A stretch of DNA of 64,000 nucleotides from Ceratodon purpureus (taxonomy: Eukaryota > Streptophyta > Bryopsida > Pseudoditrichales > Ditrichaceae). The stretch's first letter is position 1; every line of letters starts with the position of its first letter. The notes beneath the pieces are model-generated. The model was not told the origin of the DNA. It saw nothing but the letters and a program-made list of their open reading frames with translations, and made no database searches. Position numbers and translations under genes: made by a program. Of the stretch, positions 44,624 through 60,686 are shown one piece after another. Location of the stretch: positions 926,068 to 990,067 of the forward strand of contig CM026427.1 in assembly GCA_014871385.1 (NCBI GenBank), read 5' to 3'.

Positions 44624-45371
44624 GGGAGAGAGCACAATAAAGTGGACCACAAAGTACAAATTGTGATCACTAGGAAGTGAATATGAAGTGTGCTGTTTTT
44701 CCAAAGCTCAAAGCTGATTTTGAGCATTTTGGTGTAGTTTTTGAGCATTTTAGTCACTTCCTAGGGTGTCATTCAGTATCTTACACGCATCTTCATAAAA
44801 AGAACATTGTGAATTGAAACTAAATTTGACCTCTAGTTCTAAATCATGAAAATAAACTTTTCCAAAGTCTTGATTTCTTCATTTTGGGCCCTCTATTGTC
44901 TTTAGATGATGTTTTTTTCAATTTAAAAAACAATGTTCGTTGAAAAAAAGTGACAAAAAGTATCGCCGAAAAGACCCTCCTAAAAACATCCTTGCGGTAC
45001 TTTTAGAACCCTAAATTAAACAATGAATATATGAATTGACTATTTTAGAATACCTCATAAACATACAGAGTGCCCCACTTCATCAAAAGTGATTTTTAGA
45101 TAGTTTTTGATTCTTTTCTAACCACTTTTTGAAATGACTGCATTCACTTTGCTTGGATTTAAAGCCTTCATACAATAACTTTAAAGTGTCTACTTGGCAC
45201 GAAACTTTTTCAAGTTGTAGAAAAACAAGTTGAGAATCCATATTAGCAAAAACAAATTGACTTCAATTACATTTTTCCATCACTTTTATGCAATTTTTGC
45301 AAAAGGGCTAAAATGGACACGCCGCAAATAGCTAAGCACTTTTGTGGTCCACTTTATTGTGTTTCTCCCCC
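44624..45371. mobile_element. Miniature element with GGGAGAGAGCACAATAAAGTGG ends, about 750 bp
   Basis: The left end contains GCACAATAAAGTGGACCACA. The right end is its complement (TGTGGTCCACTTTATTGTG, 45341-45359) followed by CTCCCCC. A possible AGC duplication flanks it. The interior is AT-rich and non-coding. The same end occurs alone at 38071. Confidence 0.62.
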
Positions 45372-47590
45372 AGCAGCTCCTAGGGACGCATTGTACCTTG
45401 TATTAGTGGGTTTATTTAATTATAATGGTAAATATTATATTTAAACTATATTAAAAAAAATCAACTTTTTTTTTCAAAAACCTTGGCAAAATGAACTAAA
45501 ATATCTTGATATTTAATTGTATACTAATAATAAAAATTGGAAGAGCGCGCCTCTAAAGTATTTGCTAGAATTTGCACATATTGTTCAGTGGGCATACACT
45601 AGGTATGTGATTCATCAAAGGGATCCATAGAAAGGTCAAGTGAAAAAAATTAGGCAATTCAATTTTACCTTGTTTGCTAGTCTTCACAATGCACAAATAT
45701 TTAGTACAACAGTGGGAACAAGTAATAATGATTTTGAGTTGTTGCAATAGACGTTAGGATATCAAGCTTGTGACTTTACATGGTTCATTGAAAACAATCT
45801 GTCACATTTGGGTTTTTTAGAATTTGGGCATATACGTGTGGGTTCAATTTAGGATAAGTTTTTTTGAAACTTTCGGTAAATTTTTGTTGTAACAAAGACT
45901 TTAAGGGAATCAGGGGAGTAGATCTTTACTTCCATACCTTTATCATGTAGGGCCTAGGCAGTGGATTGGAGGTGGATCGAACAGACACTCAATTCAAGTC
46001 GGTTATTGGAGGAGACCAAAGTTTCACTCTCTCTTTTTAGAAGATTTTTTTTTTTTCAATTAGACATTTCAAAAAATAGTTATCGTACTAAAACTAGAAT
46101 TTTGTGTTTAGTGGGCAATTTGGGCAGTCAATGCTAGTCATGCTAAATACATCATTCCTTTGAATTTTTTCCTATAAATACTTTATGTTGTCATCTTTGA
46201 GATTTCTAAAAAAAATCTTCTTTAGGAACAAAATGTTCACCTCACAAAAGATTAAAGTTTTTTCCCCGTGTTGGGCAGTGTACCAAAGAAAACTTCTTTC
46301 TTTCATAAAAGTTAGAAAATTTTCTATTTTATATTTTTTTCTTTTTCTTTACTTAAATAATAGACATCAATCTTTACTTTGACTGTTTGGATTGGGACTT
46401 TATGAAATAATGGAATTTCTAGGAAAGAAATATGAATTAGCATTCTAATGTATTCAACTTAATAAAAATATTGTTTTCAACATGCTACACTTGTCTTTTG
46501 TGTGTAATTTCTTTATACAAGTAGCTAATATAGTCGTATGTCATGCACTAAAACCCCCAAAATCTATGATGCCAAAAACCTAAGAAAAGAAAAGTTAGAG
46601 TATGTCAACCTAGTCAAAAATCATGTTTACAAATTTCAATTATTATAATCCTTTAATCTCTACGGTCAATTATGATGAAATATTTTTAGTTATCTACTAA
46701 AATATTTCAATTGAAGATCTCACCGTTATAATTGGAAAATAATGATGTTTTAGTCATTTATGCTTGTTACATTAGAATTGGCAGTTTTGAAGAGCGTTTT
46801 GGTAAAACATAGCCCAGGAACTTCAGGGATTAAATATAAAGCAATTGAACAACTTAAATTTAAATAATTTCATTATTTTATTCCTCCATTATTCTCATCT
46901 ATATTAACTTTTTTATCTGAATAACCTTTGAGTTGTGCATTAGTGAAGAATCAATCATTGTAAGATATTGACTTGTCAAAAAAAAGTAATTTCATGAATT
47001 TAAATGTTTCACTAAAGCCAAACCATCAATAATGTGCAATGGACTCAAAATAAATACAATTTAATTCAATTTTGAAAATTGGAATGATAATTTTGTATTT
47101 GAACAAGTGGGTGATTTACAGCTAGTACAAGTTGATGGGGTCTTACCATAATTCTTACTTGATTTTACATGCAAGTTTTAGGTTTTTTCAACAAATTTAA
47201 AATTTACATATAATTTGAGCATGGTACCTAATATTTCTTTATTAATTTTAAAATGCATCTATGGTAGAATTTTCAAATTGCAACCAATGTTTTAAAAAAA
47301 AAAATTTAAAAAATGAATAGAAGGTAGCATAGAAGTTCTTCCAATAACTATATAAAATTCATATTGTACATCAATTACAGTGGCTAAAAATAACATCCAC
47401 GTTGAAGCCTATTTCCATATTTACAGGCTCACACAATATCAGATCAATGTAACTTGCTGTAACCATCTAAAGAATTTTATGATGGACGGGAGACATGTAA
47501 TACCCCTCTTTAGCATAGAAAAAAAAGATACTTCCTCTTTGTCAATATTTTTCAAAAGAATGCATGTTATAACTCCAAGTGCGCTCTCTC
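45372..47590. other. AT-rich, no gene seen
   Basis: The stretch 46640-46830 resembles the right half of the TTAA-flanked element at 16725-17660 (words TTATAATC, GAAGATCT-ACGGTT/ACCGTT, ending AGGGATTAA), so it is a probable diverged third copy with an unclear left end. Confidence 0.4.
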
Positions 47591-49765
47591 CTATGCAGGA
47601 GGTACCGGTGCTTCACCACCTTCCCCACCTTCACCACTTGAGTTAAGGTCACCACTCGTTTCGCTACCAGCTTCTGTTTCATCCTCACTTTCTGATGATT
47701 CTTCTATTGGTCTGTAACCATATAGCAAACTCTTGTTGAAAGAGAGAGATGTATCAAACAAATCCAAATGAGACCAACACATACCTAAATGACACCAATG
47801 TAAACTCAAATGAGACCGACATATATTCAAAATTTTATTTTGCCCCATGTAGTTTATACCCATGGGACAAAAATAGGCAGTGGAGAACCACTATTTCTGT
47901 TAAGATTAAATTCTTCGTAAGCAGACTGAGAGAAATTGTCAGTAAATACAGAATGTTCACTTTACTTACTTTCGTTCATCTTTAGATCATGAAAATTCAA
48001 TGACACTATATATTATCATATACTGCTGGCTAATTTTTTTAATAAGAGTGTCTATAGTTATATGCAAGACAAGCAAAAAAGTTTGGTACTTACAGTTTTT
48101 GCCACCCAGCAATGGCTGCTGAAAAGAATTTATCAGCTTCAACTTGTACATTTATAGGCTCACTATCGCGGCGCTTGGGTTTTGCTTGGAACTGCAATTG
48201 CATGGAATTGCGACGTTGTGCCAAAGCATCTTGCACACTAGCAAGGACGGTCTCGGATGATCTGTGTTTTGAGAATGCTTTTGTCCGATTTCTGAAATCA
48301 ATATCCTCAGCTTTGGTTTCTGATTTTGGTTTCAGCTCCACTGGGATGCACTGCCGAGCCCATGTGTCAATGGGAGGGAGCTGACACTCTTTATCCTCAT
48401 CCCATTCTTCAAGGTGTTGTCCCGGAATTGGGTGATCCCACCCATTCATTCTATTGAGCCTCGCAAAGCACACCACGTTGACCATCTGTGCACCCAAGCC
48501 TGTTTATATACCAACATACATAATTTGGTGACCATGAATTACGGTTGGTGACCATGAATTTAGTGCATCCTATTCCATTCTGATGCATTTTGAACTTCAA
48601 AACTACCAAATTTTACAAATTTCTCTGTGATCTTTTCTCTTTGAATAGTAAGACTTATAACTATAGTGGCATATTATGAAATCCAATACAATCTAGATGA
48701 ATGGAGTTACATGATTCATGATCTTATTTATTTCTTTGTTATTTACTTATAGATAGATCATTTTTCACACATTTATTGAGTATATGAAACTATAAATGAA
48801 AAAAGTGAAGATACTACATACATAACTCAAATGTTTATAACATGTTACGCTATTTCAATTCATTTCATCGCATTAAGTTTAGTTTGGACAATTTGCATCT
48901 AACGTTGTCATAATACATTGGAATTTTACAAATACGAATAGCGTATATTTTGCATTGCACTGACCTGAGCAACTGTGTGACCTACGGCATATGCAACATA
49001 TCGAGGATAGTATTGTTTGTCTGTGACGTGTGAATCAATGCCAAACCAAATGTCCGCCCAAGCTGCCTGCACAGCTTCATCTCTCTCTGGATCCGGCGGA
49101 ATCAGTTGGCTTGCTGGCAATCCCATCCATTAAAATGTTGTGTAAGTCAATAATGTTCAAAATCATCCAAAACATTTGTATCATTGGAGCCAGTCCTTTA
49201 GGGTTGGAAAAAATTAAAATCATGTAACATTTGACTAAAAAGTATTGGTCAAGAACTCCTTGATGTGGCAAAACTTGTGTATCCTTTTTCATTTGTTCTA
49301 AGAGATCTTCATTTAATTTTGGCTACTTTCAACAACTTGAACAAATTATGTACATGTTTATAAATTTAATAACAAATTTTGAAACTAAATTTGTTTCAAT
49401 TGACTTAATTTGAATTATTTGAGTATATAAATTGTAATTTTTTAATTTTATTTTATTAAATAAGAAATCTGGAGTTCCATTTGATTTAAAATCTTCACTA
49501 ATATAAAGCATTTCAAATCGATTGAAATTCTTATGTACCTTTAAAATTTTGTGGAAATAATTTAATAATGTGTGTATTTGTATATCACATGCAAACTACA
49601 ATATCAATCATTCAGGTAGATGAAAGTTTAAAACAATGGTAAATATTATCTTAAGTTTTATATTATGCTGTATAAAATAGTTCAAATTTTGTGCACACCT
49701 CGAATGCTTTCAATTCTTGCAAGACTCGCTGCTCTTTGAGTCTCTGACATCTTTTTTGGTGCCAT
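47591..49765 (-). CDS. C2orf81/DUF4639-like protein, probable cilia-associated (four exons, 242 aa)
   Basis: Exons on the complement: 49765-49699, 49113-48965, 48485-48094 and 47711-47591; phases join and total 729 bases. Start MAPKKMSETQRAASLARIES; then PPDPERDEAVQAAWADIWFG; then a Cys-containing helix; then the signature EEWDEDKECQLPPIDTWARQ followed by CIPVE. W-x-E-D ... D-x-W-A-x4-P is, as I recall it, the conserved core of the animal C2orf81 family (DUF4639), which is linked to testis and cilia. The rest is charged, with an acidic Ser/Glu/Gly C-terminus (ESSESEDETEAGSE). No signal or membrane segment. If right, it should be expressed in sperm cells of this plant. The first intron (about 590 bases) is A/T-rich. 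The family call rests on one motif. Confidence 0.55.
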
Positions 49766-52700
49766 GATTCAAAAAATAGATTTATGATATTTTTTTTCTT
49801 TCCTCTCAAAATCAACTCGCTTCTTACAATTGAATATGCTATACTATAAGCTTCTCTTGTACATGTAATAAATAATTGCATTCATAAATCACCCATATTA
49901 TTGATTTAAAGAACAATAGTGATATCAAATTATATTGTAGTGTATCAAAATTTGAAAATTTCAAAGTCAGAGGTTTGTTTATAATAGATTAAGTGATTTT
50001 GACGGCATCATTATGTATTCGAGATTAATTAATTACTAAAAAAATATCTAAATGAAAAATACCAACATATTCTAACTTTAAAGTTATCTTCAAAAAGTTG
50101 TCCAATTTAATGAAGGTAGTGTAATTAACCATTTAATTAATTTACAAACAATCATAACTAGTAGTTAAAGTATAATTAATTTTGAAATAGGTACTTGTGG
50201 ACTAGAATTGGGCACATAGACCCTTTTTAGTTACATTTTGCTCAAATAATTAAGCTTTTGAGTAACAGCTTTCTAAAAAATATTGATTTGAGCATTTGTG
50301 ATATCTTGCAATTTGAGATGCGATACAGAACCATTTAACAATGCATTGATATTGAATTTTATAGACAATTTTTTACTTGTCAATAAGACTAGTGTTTGAA
50401 TTTTTATTTTATTTTATTTATTTTTATTTTTATTTTATTTTTTATTTTTATTTTTTCACATGGTTTTAGGGAGGATTTTTAAAATCTTCCTTAAAAGTAA
50501 ATATTGTATACCATAAGCAACAAAATGTGTCTACATAATGCAAGAATATAGTAAAGTAAACCTACATCTATGTACATCTTATTCTTGTCTTCAAAAATTC
50601 TTCAATCTTAAAAAAAAATAAAAAATTATGGAAATTATAATATGTAATAGCTTACTATACTTAAATAGCAGGTTTGTCTTTCAAAATAATTAAATTTTAC
50701 AATTCTTGTTCTTAAAAGAAAATCACTTAGAAATAGCCTTTAATGGTCAAATAAAAGAAAAAACATCTCAAAAATAATTCCTTATATATTTAATTTTATA
50801 TCTTTAAAATTTTTAATTTCTTTGTTTTCTTATTTTTGAATATTTATGAACAAATCTGCTATTCAACTACGTGTTGGCCAACAACAATTCACTGGCGCAT
50901 TTGGCAATAATATATAATCATGCTCTATAAATCATTGTTAATCTATCTAGTATAGAGAATTGATACATCTACTTTATCATGGTATTTTGGAATAAAAAAA
51001 TAGTTATAGTTCTTGAAAAATTAATATTACAATAGAAGCATAATGTTTTAAAAATAATCTTTAAATTTGCTTTTATTTCATTTTTATTTTTATTTTTTGA
51101 TACTAGTAAAAACACATAAATTTGTGTTAAAATGTAAATTTTGTAAACTTACACACACAAATATATAAAATTTATAACGTTTTCTTGCATTTACTATATT
51201 ATTCTTGAACCAACTTTTTCATTTTATGAAAAATAAACAAAACTAAAGATTTCAAGAATTCCAATATTTTTGAAAGAATTTATAAATGCATTTTGTAAAG
51301 ATACTTATGAAGAATTGTTTTTAGATTATGTCAAATAATAAAGAAAGAATGATTAAAAAATTCAAATAGTACATAGACAACCTTTCAGATGGTAAAAAAA
51401 GTTTAAGTTTTTAAAATACATACTGTAGATTTCATGTAAGATTTTAAGTAGAATTGGCTGATAATATAGATATATATTAGCACAGCATGGATGAAAAAAG
51501 GATCTATAGAAAAATTATTACTACATTAATTTGAGGTTTATGTATGGTATAAAAAAATAAATCTAAATCTAATCATATATTTACTAAATAAGAATATTTT
51601 CCATCTATTTGAGGTTTTATTGAAGTAGTTTATATTGTCACATGTTTTTACACAACAACAGAATAAATATTCAAAGGTATGAGATTTGATTGTAATTGAT
51701 AAGCTTTGCCCTTTAAGAATATTAAAACCTCGTTTTCTATTTTACAAACGATTTTAAGGAAAATTCTTGTTTTCTCTTTCAGAGTTTTTTTTGCCCAAAA
51801 CCAAAAAAAAGAAAAGAAAAGTTGATTATCAATATAGTAGTGTTGACCTCACATTTTATGTGCAAAGTGAAGAGGGCTAAGTGTAATAAGTGTAGAATTG
51901 ATTGTACTCAACAATTGTAATGAATATAATTTTTATCTATTTAAAAAAAGTTTGTGACCTCCTTTCATACAAAAAATACAAATATCTATAATTTAATATA
52001 ATATATCCAAAAATAGAACATGCCCATATATTCTCAAGAATTTCAAAATAATCACCATTAAACCTTAACTTGATGATTTATAGACCTCATATTTTTATTT
52101 TATTTTTATAATTTTAAATCTTCATTTTTTAAATTCAAGACTTTAAACATCAAAACCATGATTGTGTAAATAATCGAATTACTCTAGAATTTAACATGTA
52201 ATTCATGTAATTATTTTTTAATAAACACAGATTTTAGTATTCCACAAACATCCAAAATATAGTTACACTTTTTCTTTTTTTATATTTAACTATTTTATTT
52301 TTCTATACAGATTATTTATTGCTCTGTCCATAAAATCATTATTTACATATTGGTAAAAAATATATTGAGATATGCTCATATTAGATACATGTACATCATC
52401 TATAATTTTAATCCACTAATTGTTTTTTAAAAAGTTTCTACAATTTTGAAAATAGACTTCAAAATGAATATTTAGAATTTTTTTTTGTGAAACATTCATT
52501 TTGTTTTCATTTTTTTCCTTCCTTTACATATCAATATCGATAATTATTTTTATTAATTGCATCTACTTTAAATTTTTTTAGTTTTTAATTTTTTAATAAT
52601 TTCAATAAATGTCTTGTAATTATTTTGTAATAATATTTAATTCCATATAAAGATATTAGATTTTATTTTGTCAACCTTCAAGAAACACACAATTTGCACA

Positions 52701-53566
52701 ACTCCTTTCATTAATTTCATTCCATCCTTCTCCAGTTTTGTAACTCTATATATTTTTAAATCAGCTCAAATGTCTTTAAACACTTTAAACACTTTAAACA
52801 ACATTAAGTTTTCATTGGCCTACTCAGTTTTAAGAAAGACCACCCTAAGCTCAACACCTCTATTCTTGATTGAGTGTGATATATATTTAATGGGCATTTA
52901 ATCCAAGTAGAAGTTTATCAAATTAATTATTTAATTAATCAAGGCTGAAAAGTATCCAGAAGATCCTAATCTTAATTTTTGGATGAGAAATGAAAAAATA
53001 ACACAAGCTCTGTTCGTTCGTCAAGCTCACACCCATCTGACGACACTAAGGCTGTTTGCATTGATCAAGCAAAGGTTGTGAGTTTTACAGTGCCGAGATG
53101 CCAATGGTGCCGTAACTCTCCTCGATGCCTTAACATATTCAGACTTGTGAATTGATCCTTAAGTACTTACCATTTAGGATATGATGGATATCCGATCATC
53201 ACTTTCGGCCTCTTACATGCTCCTACTACATGCATCGATGGCTGCTATTACTTACCAATTTCAAACGCAATTGTCTCACGCATCACCATCCCCAACAATT
53301 TCCAACTACTCTTTGCCCGACAACAATGTGGATGAAAGAGGAAATTGGGTAGGGTTCATGGAGTGTAGAATCTTTACAATCATAAGAAAAAACAAATTAA
53401 AAAATGAAATAGTTCATTTACTATAGCACACCATAATTTGGGTCTAGAGGAAAACACATTTACACAACTAGTACACGAATGTGGTATAGAATTGTAATTT
53501 TATTTATTTACTTTGACATAGACAAAATAACATTTTATTGGAAACAATTGAGAGCGGTCACTTCTT
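49766..53566. other. Very AT-rich, no gene seen
   Basis: Homopolymer-rich A/T DNA, including a TTTTATTTTA-type low-complexity tract at about 50400-50456. Nothing supportable on either strand. Confidence 0.5.
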
Positions 53567-54871
53567 CTAAACACAATATACTGGAAAGTCTTTGGCTACA
53601 CTTTCGAACACCTTCCAGACGTGGAGGGCAAGGTCTGGAGGGGGCACAGTATTATTTTGGGGCACATAAACACCCATCCAAGTAGCAGTGGTGGTTCCTT
53701 CTTTGGGGCCAGGTAGAAAGTCCATGACTGCTGATAGGTACTTGTACTTGGGATCACCTTGCAGCACTGTGTAGGCCCATTTCTTATTGACACAATCATT
53801 TATGTCAATGCGCTCCAATATGCGATTGCCACCTGGAATTGCTGCAAAATTCAATAAGAGATTTGGGACAAAAGTTAGGACGATATTCAATCACATGAAC
53901 AAGCATATTATATTTGATACATGACTATTTTTTTTTTTTATTATCAAAGATAGCTTAGACACAAACAAACCTTCTATTTCTCCATTTATGATGATTGCAA
54001 TGTCAAGACTTCTTACCATGACCCAATCTGAGGAGACGGATGCTACCGCATTGTCCCCATCCTTCTATGTAATTATAAGAAGCAATGATATGAGGAATGG
54101 CCTTAGGAAGGACCTCATGTTCATGCATCAAAACGTCCCATAGAGTATCAACGGGTGCTTTAAGCACCATTGTGTGCCTCACAATCCGCTTCTCTATCAC
54201 AGCACGCTCAATCGTCTTTACCATAATGATGGCCATTTTCTTCACATTCTCAAGAAGACCCACTTCATCTTCATTGTGCTTGTATTTTAATGTCCAAATG
54301 GCACATGTTTGCTCATTTTTTTCGGGTATAAACTTCATCTTTGCCTCAAAGAAGCTAGGGTTAACAACATCCCCTTCTGAAAATGAAAATATAGTATATT
54401 CCGACGTTTGAGTTTTATTGTCTACCTTTCCTATTTCATGCTTCACACTTCCACCTCTAGAAATACCTACACAACCATCAAAATCCAATTAATAATTTTA
54501 TTTAAAACACAAACTAAACAAGTAAATCTACTTTTAAACCATAATAATTCAAAGTCAAATTATACAACATTTGAAAGCATACAAAATTTGGGTACAATAA
54601 AATAAGGTGATTTTTGAAGGGCTCCAGTAAAGTACATACCCGGCCCAAAGTGGAAGATAATGATGCTACCCGGATCTCCTTGGCCGCACACAAACTTAGC
54701 CTTGGCGCAATAGTGTGGTGCAAGGTCAGGGAAAAGGGCTACAACATGCTTACTAACCTCCCATAAATCATTTGAATTGCCATTGAGTATTTTAGAATAA
54801 ATAAAAGTTTGTTCTTTTGGGCTCTCAATTACTCCATGAGTGGCCTCTTCTGCAACTTTAATCGATGCCAT
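53567..54871 (-). CDS. Protein with two tandem Bet v 1/START-like domains (three exons, 318 aa)
   Basis: Exons on the complement: 54871-54640, 54466-54017 and 53841-53567; phase 1 at both introns, 957 bases in all. Domain 1 (about residues 1-165) runs from MASIKVAEEATHG through VSKHVVALFPDLAP and CGQGDPGSIIIFHFGPG (glycine-rich loop) to GLLENVKKMAIIMVKTIERA (long C-terminal helix). Domain 2 (about 170-318) repeats the plan: LKAPVDTLWDVLMHEHEVLP, YIEGWGQCGSIRLLRLGHG, and a final helix HVWKVFESVAKDFPVY. An intron splits each domain just after the glycine-loop region, so the two halves are an internal duplication. The fold binds hydrophobic ligands (PR-10, MLP, norcoclaurine synthase-like). Ligand or enzyme role is not deducible. 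Soluble, no signal peptide. A TATATATAA at 55030-55022 is the likely core promoter. Confidence 0.75.
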
Positions 54872-56760
54872 AGTAAAAAAATGAGAGGCGATATGCAAAT
54901 ATGCAAAGATGCAAATAAAATAAAATAAATTCAATGATACTATCTCCCCTCCAAATCTAATAACAATCACTTCGAAATAAAAATATATATGATGTTCTTT
55001 GTGATCAACTCCTTAAGCCTTTATATATATTTTTATCAACTTTACTTTTATCTTATGCTTTTACTTTCATATAAATATGATTATTCTAAGCAATCTATAG
55101 TAAAAGCTTTTATTTTACTTTATTTATTTATTTTACATTATTTTATTTTACTGTGAGCAACTTGGCAACGAAAGTTGGCAGGAGATCATCTAATTCCAGT
55201 ATGAACTACAGCATTCAAAGCTCTACCTCAAAGGTAATGTTTTCAATATTGTTGACACGTCGATGATGGAAGCCTGTCGAACTCCCCAGCCTGCAAAGTA
55301 AAATCCTCACCTTTCAACCAGAAGCTGGGCTAGAAAATAGCGGCACACCGGTGAATAGTCGACGAACAGTCCATGCTGTTTGAGGTAAATTTTTACAAAA
55401 CACTTGCGAAGGGCAGTTTTAGGGCCTTTAATTTGCTATGATTTTTGTGAAGTAATCCTCATATTTCCCAAACAACCGTTAATTAAGGGGGTCAATCGAA
55501 GCAGGTGAAGTAATAAGTTGGAGCCTGGTGCTGGTGGGACGAAGACCAGGAAGTCAGACGGCGGTGGACTACTCTAAATGCCAGCAACTTCAACTGATTG
55601 CCAAGGATTCTGGTGTGCCTCCAATCCACACTGGAAGGAATTATCATCGCCGAGGAGCCACCAACTCCACAGGAACTGCACCTCATGATCAAGTCTTAGA
55701 ATGTTCATTCCATTCCTTGTGGTAAGGTACAATTGTACAATCTTTCATTTGGTAGGCGTTGACAGATTACCGAAAAGGTGCATCTGGTACGTCATCGAAA
55801 TTTGCGCTCGAATGGATGTGTCCGTTAAGGCAGGAATCAGCGAAGAGGGCTGCCTACCACGAGGCAGAGGTAAGGACCTCACATGGCTGAAGTCAAGGCG
55901 GTGATCAAGCCACGAGGTCAATTGCCGATGATCCACAATTTTCATGCTGCAACTGCAATCCTTGAATCTGCACGAAAATTAATGATACATCAGTGAAATG
56001 GAAGAGGTTCCAAATCCTAGTCTCTTCTGCTTTGAAGCCCAGTGTATTGTTGAGCCTAGCCGATCGAGTATTCGTCTCGAGTGGATAACGTACCAGTTGG
56101 TAGAGCCTCAGATTAATCAGCGAATAGGTGAAGTGTCGAACGGTCGATTTTCTTCCAGAAGACGTGTCGTCGAAACATATATACCCACAGAAACACGTAA
56201 CTCGGAAATAAGGTTTCAAAGACTCATCGAATGGTCAGAGAGGTCACCGTTATCGCATACTAGCTCAATGAGGATCGGACATCTAGCGGAGTACAAACGA
56301 CGTCAAGATGCTCGACGACCGAACCTCAGAGCAAAGACTCCGTGTCTACTTTGAGGTCTACCAACTTGAGATCATGGCTTCGCACAAGGCTACTTGCACA
56401 GTCCTTGTATATTCATATACGCACGCTAGGTTTCCCAGCATAGCAATTGGAATATTCGAGTTCACGTCCGCGCCATCACAGCCGCATCAGCTGCTTCTGG
56501 TACGTGGGAAGTAGGTCTTGAAAACTTTCAGAAAAAAGTTTTGGAACCTGCAAGTTTAATCATGAAATCATTTCGAATTGATACGGCAATACATTGCTTC
56601 TAAAGCTGCGAAATCACTGGGAAAAGTCGCCGAAGGCATGAAATTCGTTGACCTTTCACAGAACATGGGAAAAACCTCGGTTAATTCTGCAGCTGGATTA
56701 CCGTCTAATTGGCTACACCTTGCATGTGCGCTTTGCATCGAAGTCACACACACATGAACA
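54872..56760. other. Intergenic, no gene supported
   Basis: It contains the promoter of the Bet v 1-like gene at its left. The frames at 55492-56514 on both strands overlap and have no recognisable features. Confidence 0.4.
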
Positions 56761-59319
<2,559 letters not shown>

Positions 59320-60602
59320 CCCAATTCTCCAAAGATCCTTCAAAAGCAGGGTATTTCCTTGCTCATCCACCAGGAAGGGTAGAAATCAGAGGAGAACGAC
59401 CTCCAGTTGGTGGTACATGTAATCTGCTCCCGGTCACCCCAATCCTTTCCACCATAGCAAAGCTGCCTCAGCTTCCTTCATGCTATATATTATTTTCGTT
59501 TCCTTTTCTCAAAAAGAAAAAAATTCAAAATTTCAACTTATTCTTCGGCTACAATCCACGAAGGAAGGAAATCCAAGGAGAGCCACGGTCTCCAAGTAAC
59601 GGTGCATGTGATGGGCCCCTGGTCTCTACCATCAGGCTACCCTCCATAGCCATCTTCATGCTTAGTTTCTTTTAATTTCTTGCATGTAAAAAGTTTGTAG
59701 AATGGAGAACGTCCAGGCCACAAAAACTCCCTCCATATGTAGAATCTAGCTCGTGGCTTCTTCTAGAAACTATTACAAATGGTGTTATTATCAGTTATAG
59801 ATTTAGGCTCCGAACGAGCATGTGGAGAAGATCAGAGGATGCTAATTGCTCCAGGTTCGACAGGATTACGAATGTAATACCTGGATGATCTGGTTGTGTG
59901 CTGATTCTGCCGCCCGGCTTCTCTCATCAATAAATCCAGTCGCTTCTATCATGCAAATGGCTCACTTGCATACAGCGATTGGTATCTCATGTATTCGCTA
60001 GCTGTTCTTCAACGTTATATTTGGGTGTCAAAGTTTGAGAGACTCCATTCACTACTTGTCTTCAGCAGGTCTGCTCAATCAAACCTTGAACGCAAAGAGT
60101 CAAGCTCATGAAAAGAATATGAGTCACTCCGGTAGGAAAACTCAACGTTTGCACATGACTGATTACAAACGATGAAAGTGCGTCCCAAGTTGCTCAAAGA
60201 GTGGGAAGTTGGAAACATATTCTAGTGGACCTGAAACTACCAATATGACCAGCACACTACGACTGTGAACGGCTTCATATCTGAAGTCAATCTGAAATAA
60301 CCACTTCTGATGGATCATTGTTACACCAAAAATCCTGCTATAATTTACCACACCACAGGTGCAATTGAAGTGCTGTGGGCAGTGGATAACACTTCTGATG
60401 GATCATTGCTACACCAAAAATCCTGCTATAATTGTTGTGTCCGCACATAGAACTCAACAAGGAGGATCCAGAAGAGAAGTATTGGACGAGTCTGAGTTCA
60501 TTTGAATTTGCTATATGAATCCAAATCACTTCTTCCACGCCAGCACAGCCACATTTCGAACCTATTCAGTATTCGAATTTCGACATTCTTCGGGGATAAT
60601 CC
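59320..60602. other. 3' flank with two diverged duplications, no gene seen
   Basis: A stretch of about 120 bases after the endoglucanase stop (about 59370-59490) has a diverged echo at about 59560-59680 (shared GGAAATC-AGGAGA, GTxCATGTxAT and CCATAGC). A clean 44-base duplication lies at 60302-60345/60390-60433. Confidence 0.4.
60302..60433. repeat. 44-bp direct duplication
   Basis: CACTTCTGATGGATCATTG, then (T/C)TACACCAAAAATCCTGC and TATAATT, occurs at 60302-60345 and 60390-60433 with a single difference, 88 bases apart. Confidence 0.9.
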
Positions 60603-60686
60603 GTCAACATGGCCGAGTGGTCTAAGGCGCCAGACTCAAGTTCTGGTCTTCGAAAGGGGGCGTGGGTTCAAACCCCACTGTTGACA
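60603..60686 (+). tRNA. trnL-CAA: tRNA-Leu (anticodon CAA)
   Basis: Class II cloverleaf of 84 bases. The acceptor stem GTCAACA pairs with TGTTGAC, with discriminator A. The D arm has GGCCGAGTGGTCTAAGGC. The anticodon arm is CCAGA-CTCAAGT-TCTGG, giving CAA. A long variable arm follows (CTTCGAAAGGGGG region), then the T arm GTGGGTTCAAACCCCAC. The A box and B box (GGTTCAAAC) are intact. CCA is not encoded, as expected for a nuclear gene. No intron is seen in the anticodon loop. Confidence 0.93.

Noticed and set aside
55492-56514. Overlapping frames of 65-118 aa upstream of the endoglucanase
   Set aside because: Open on both strands at once, without recognisable domain or splice support.
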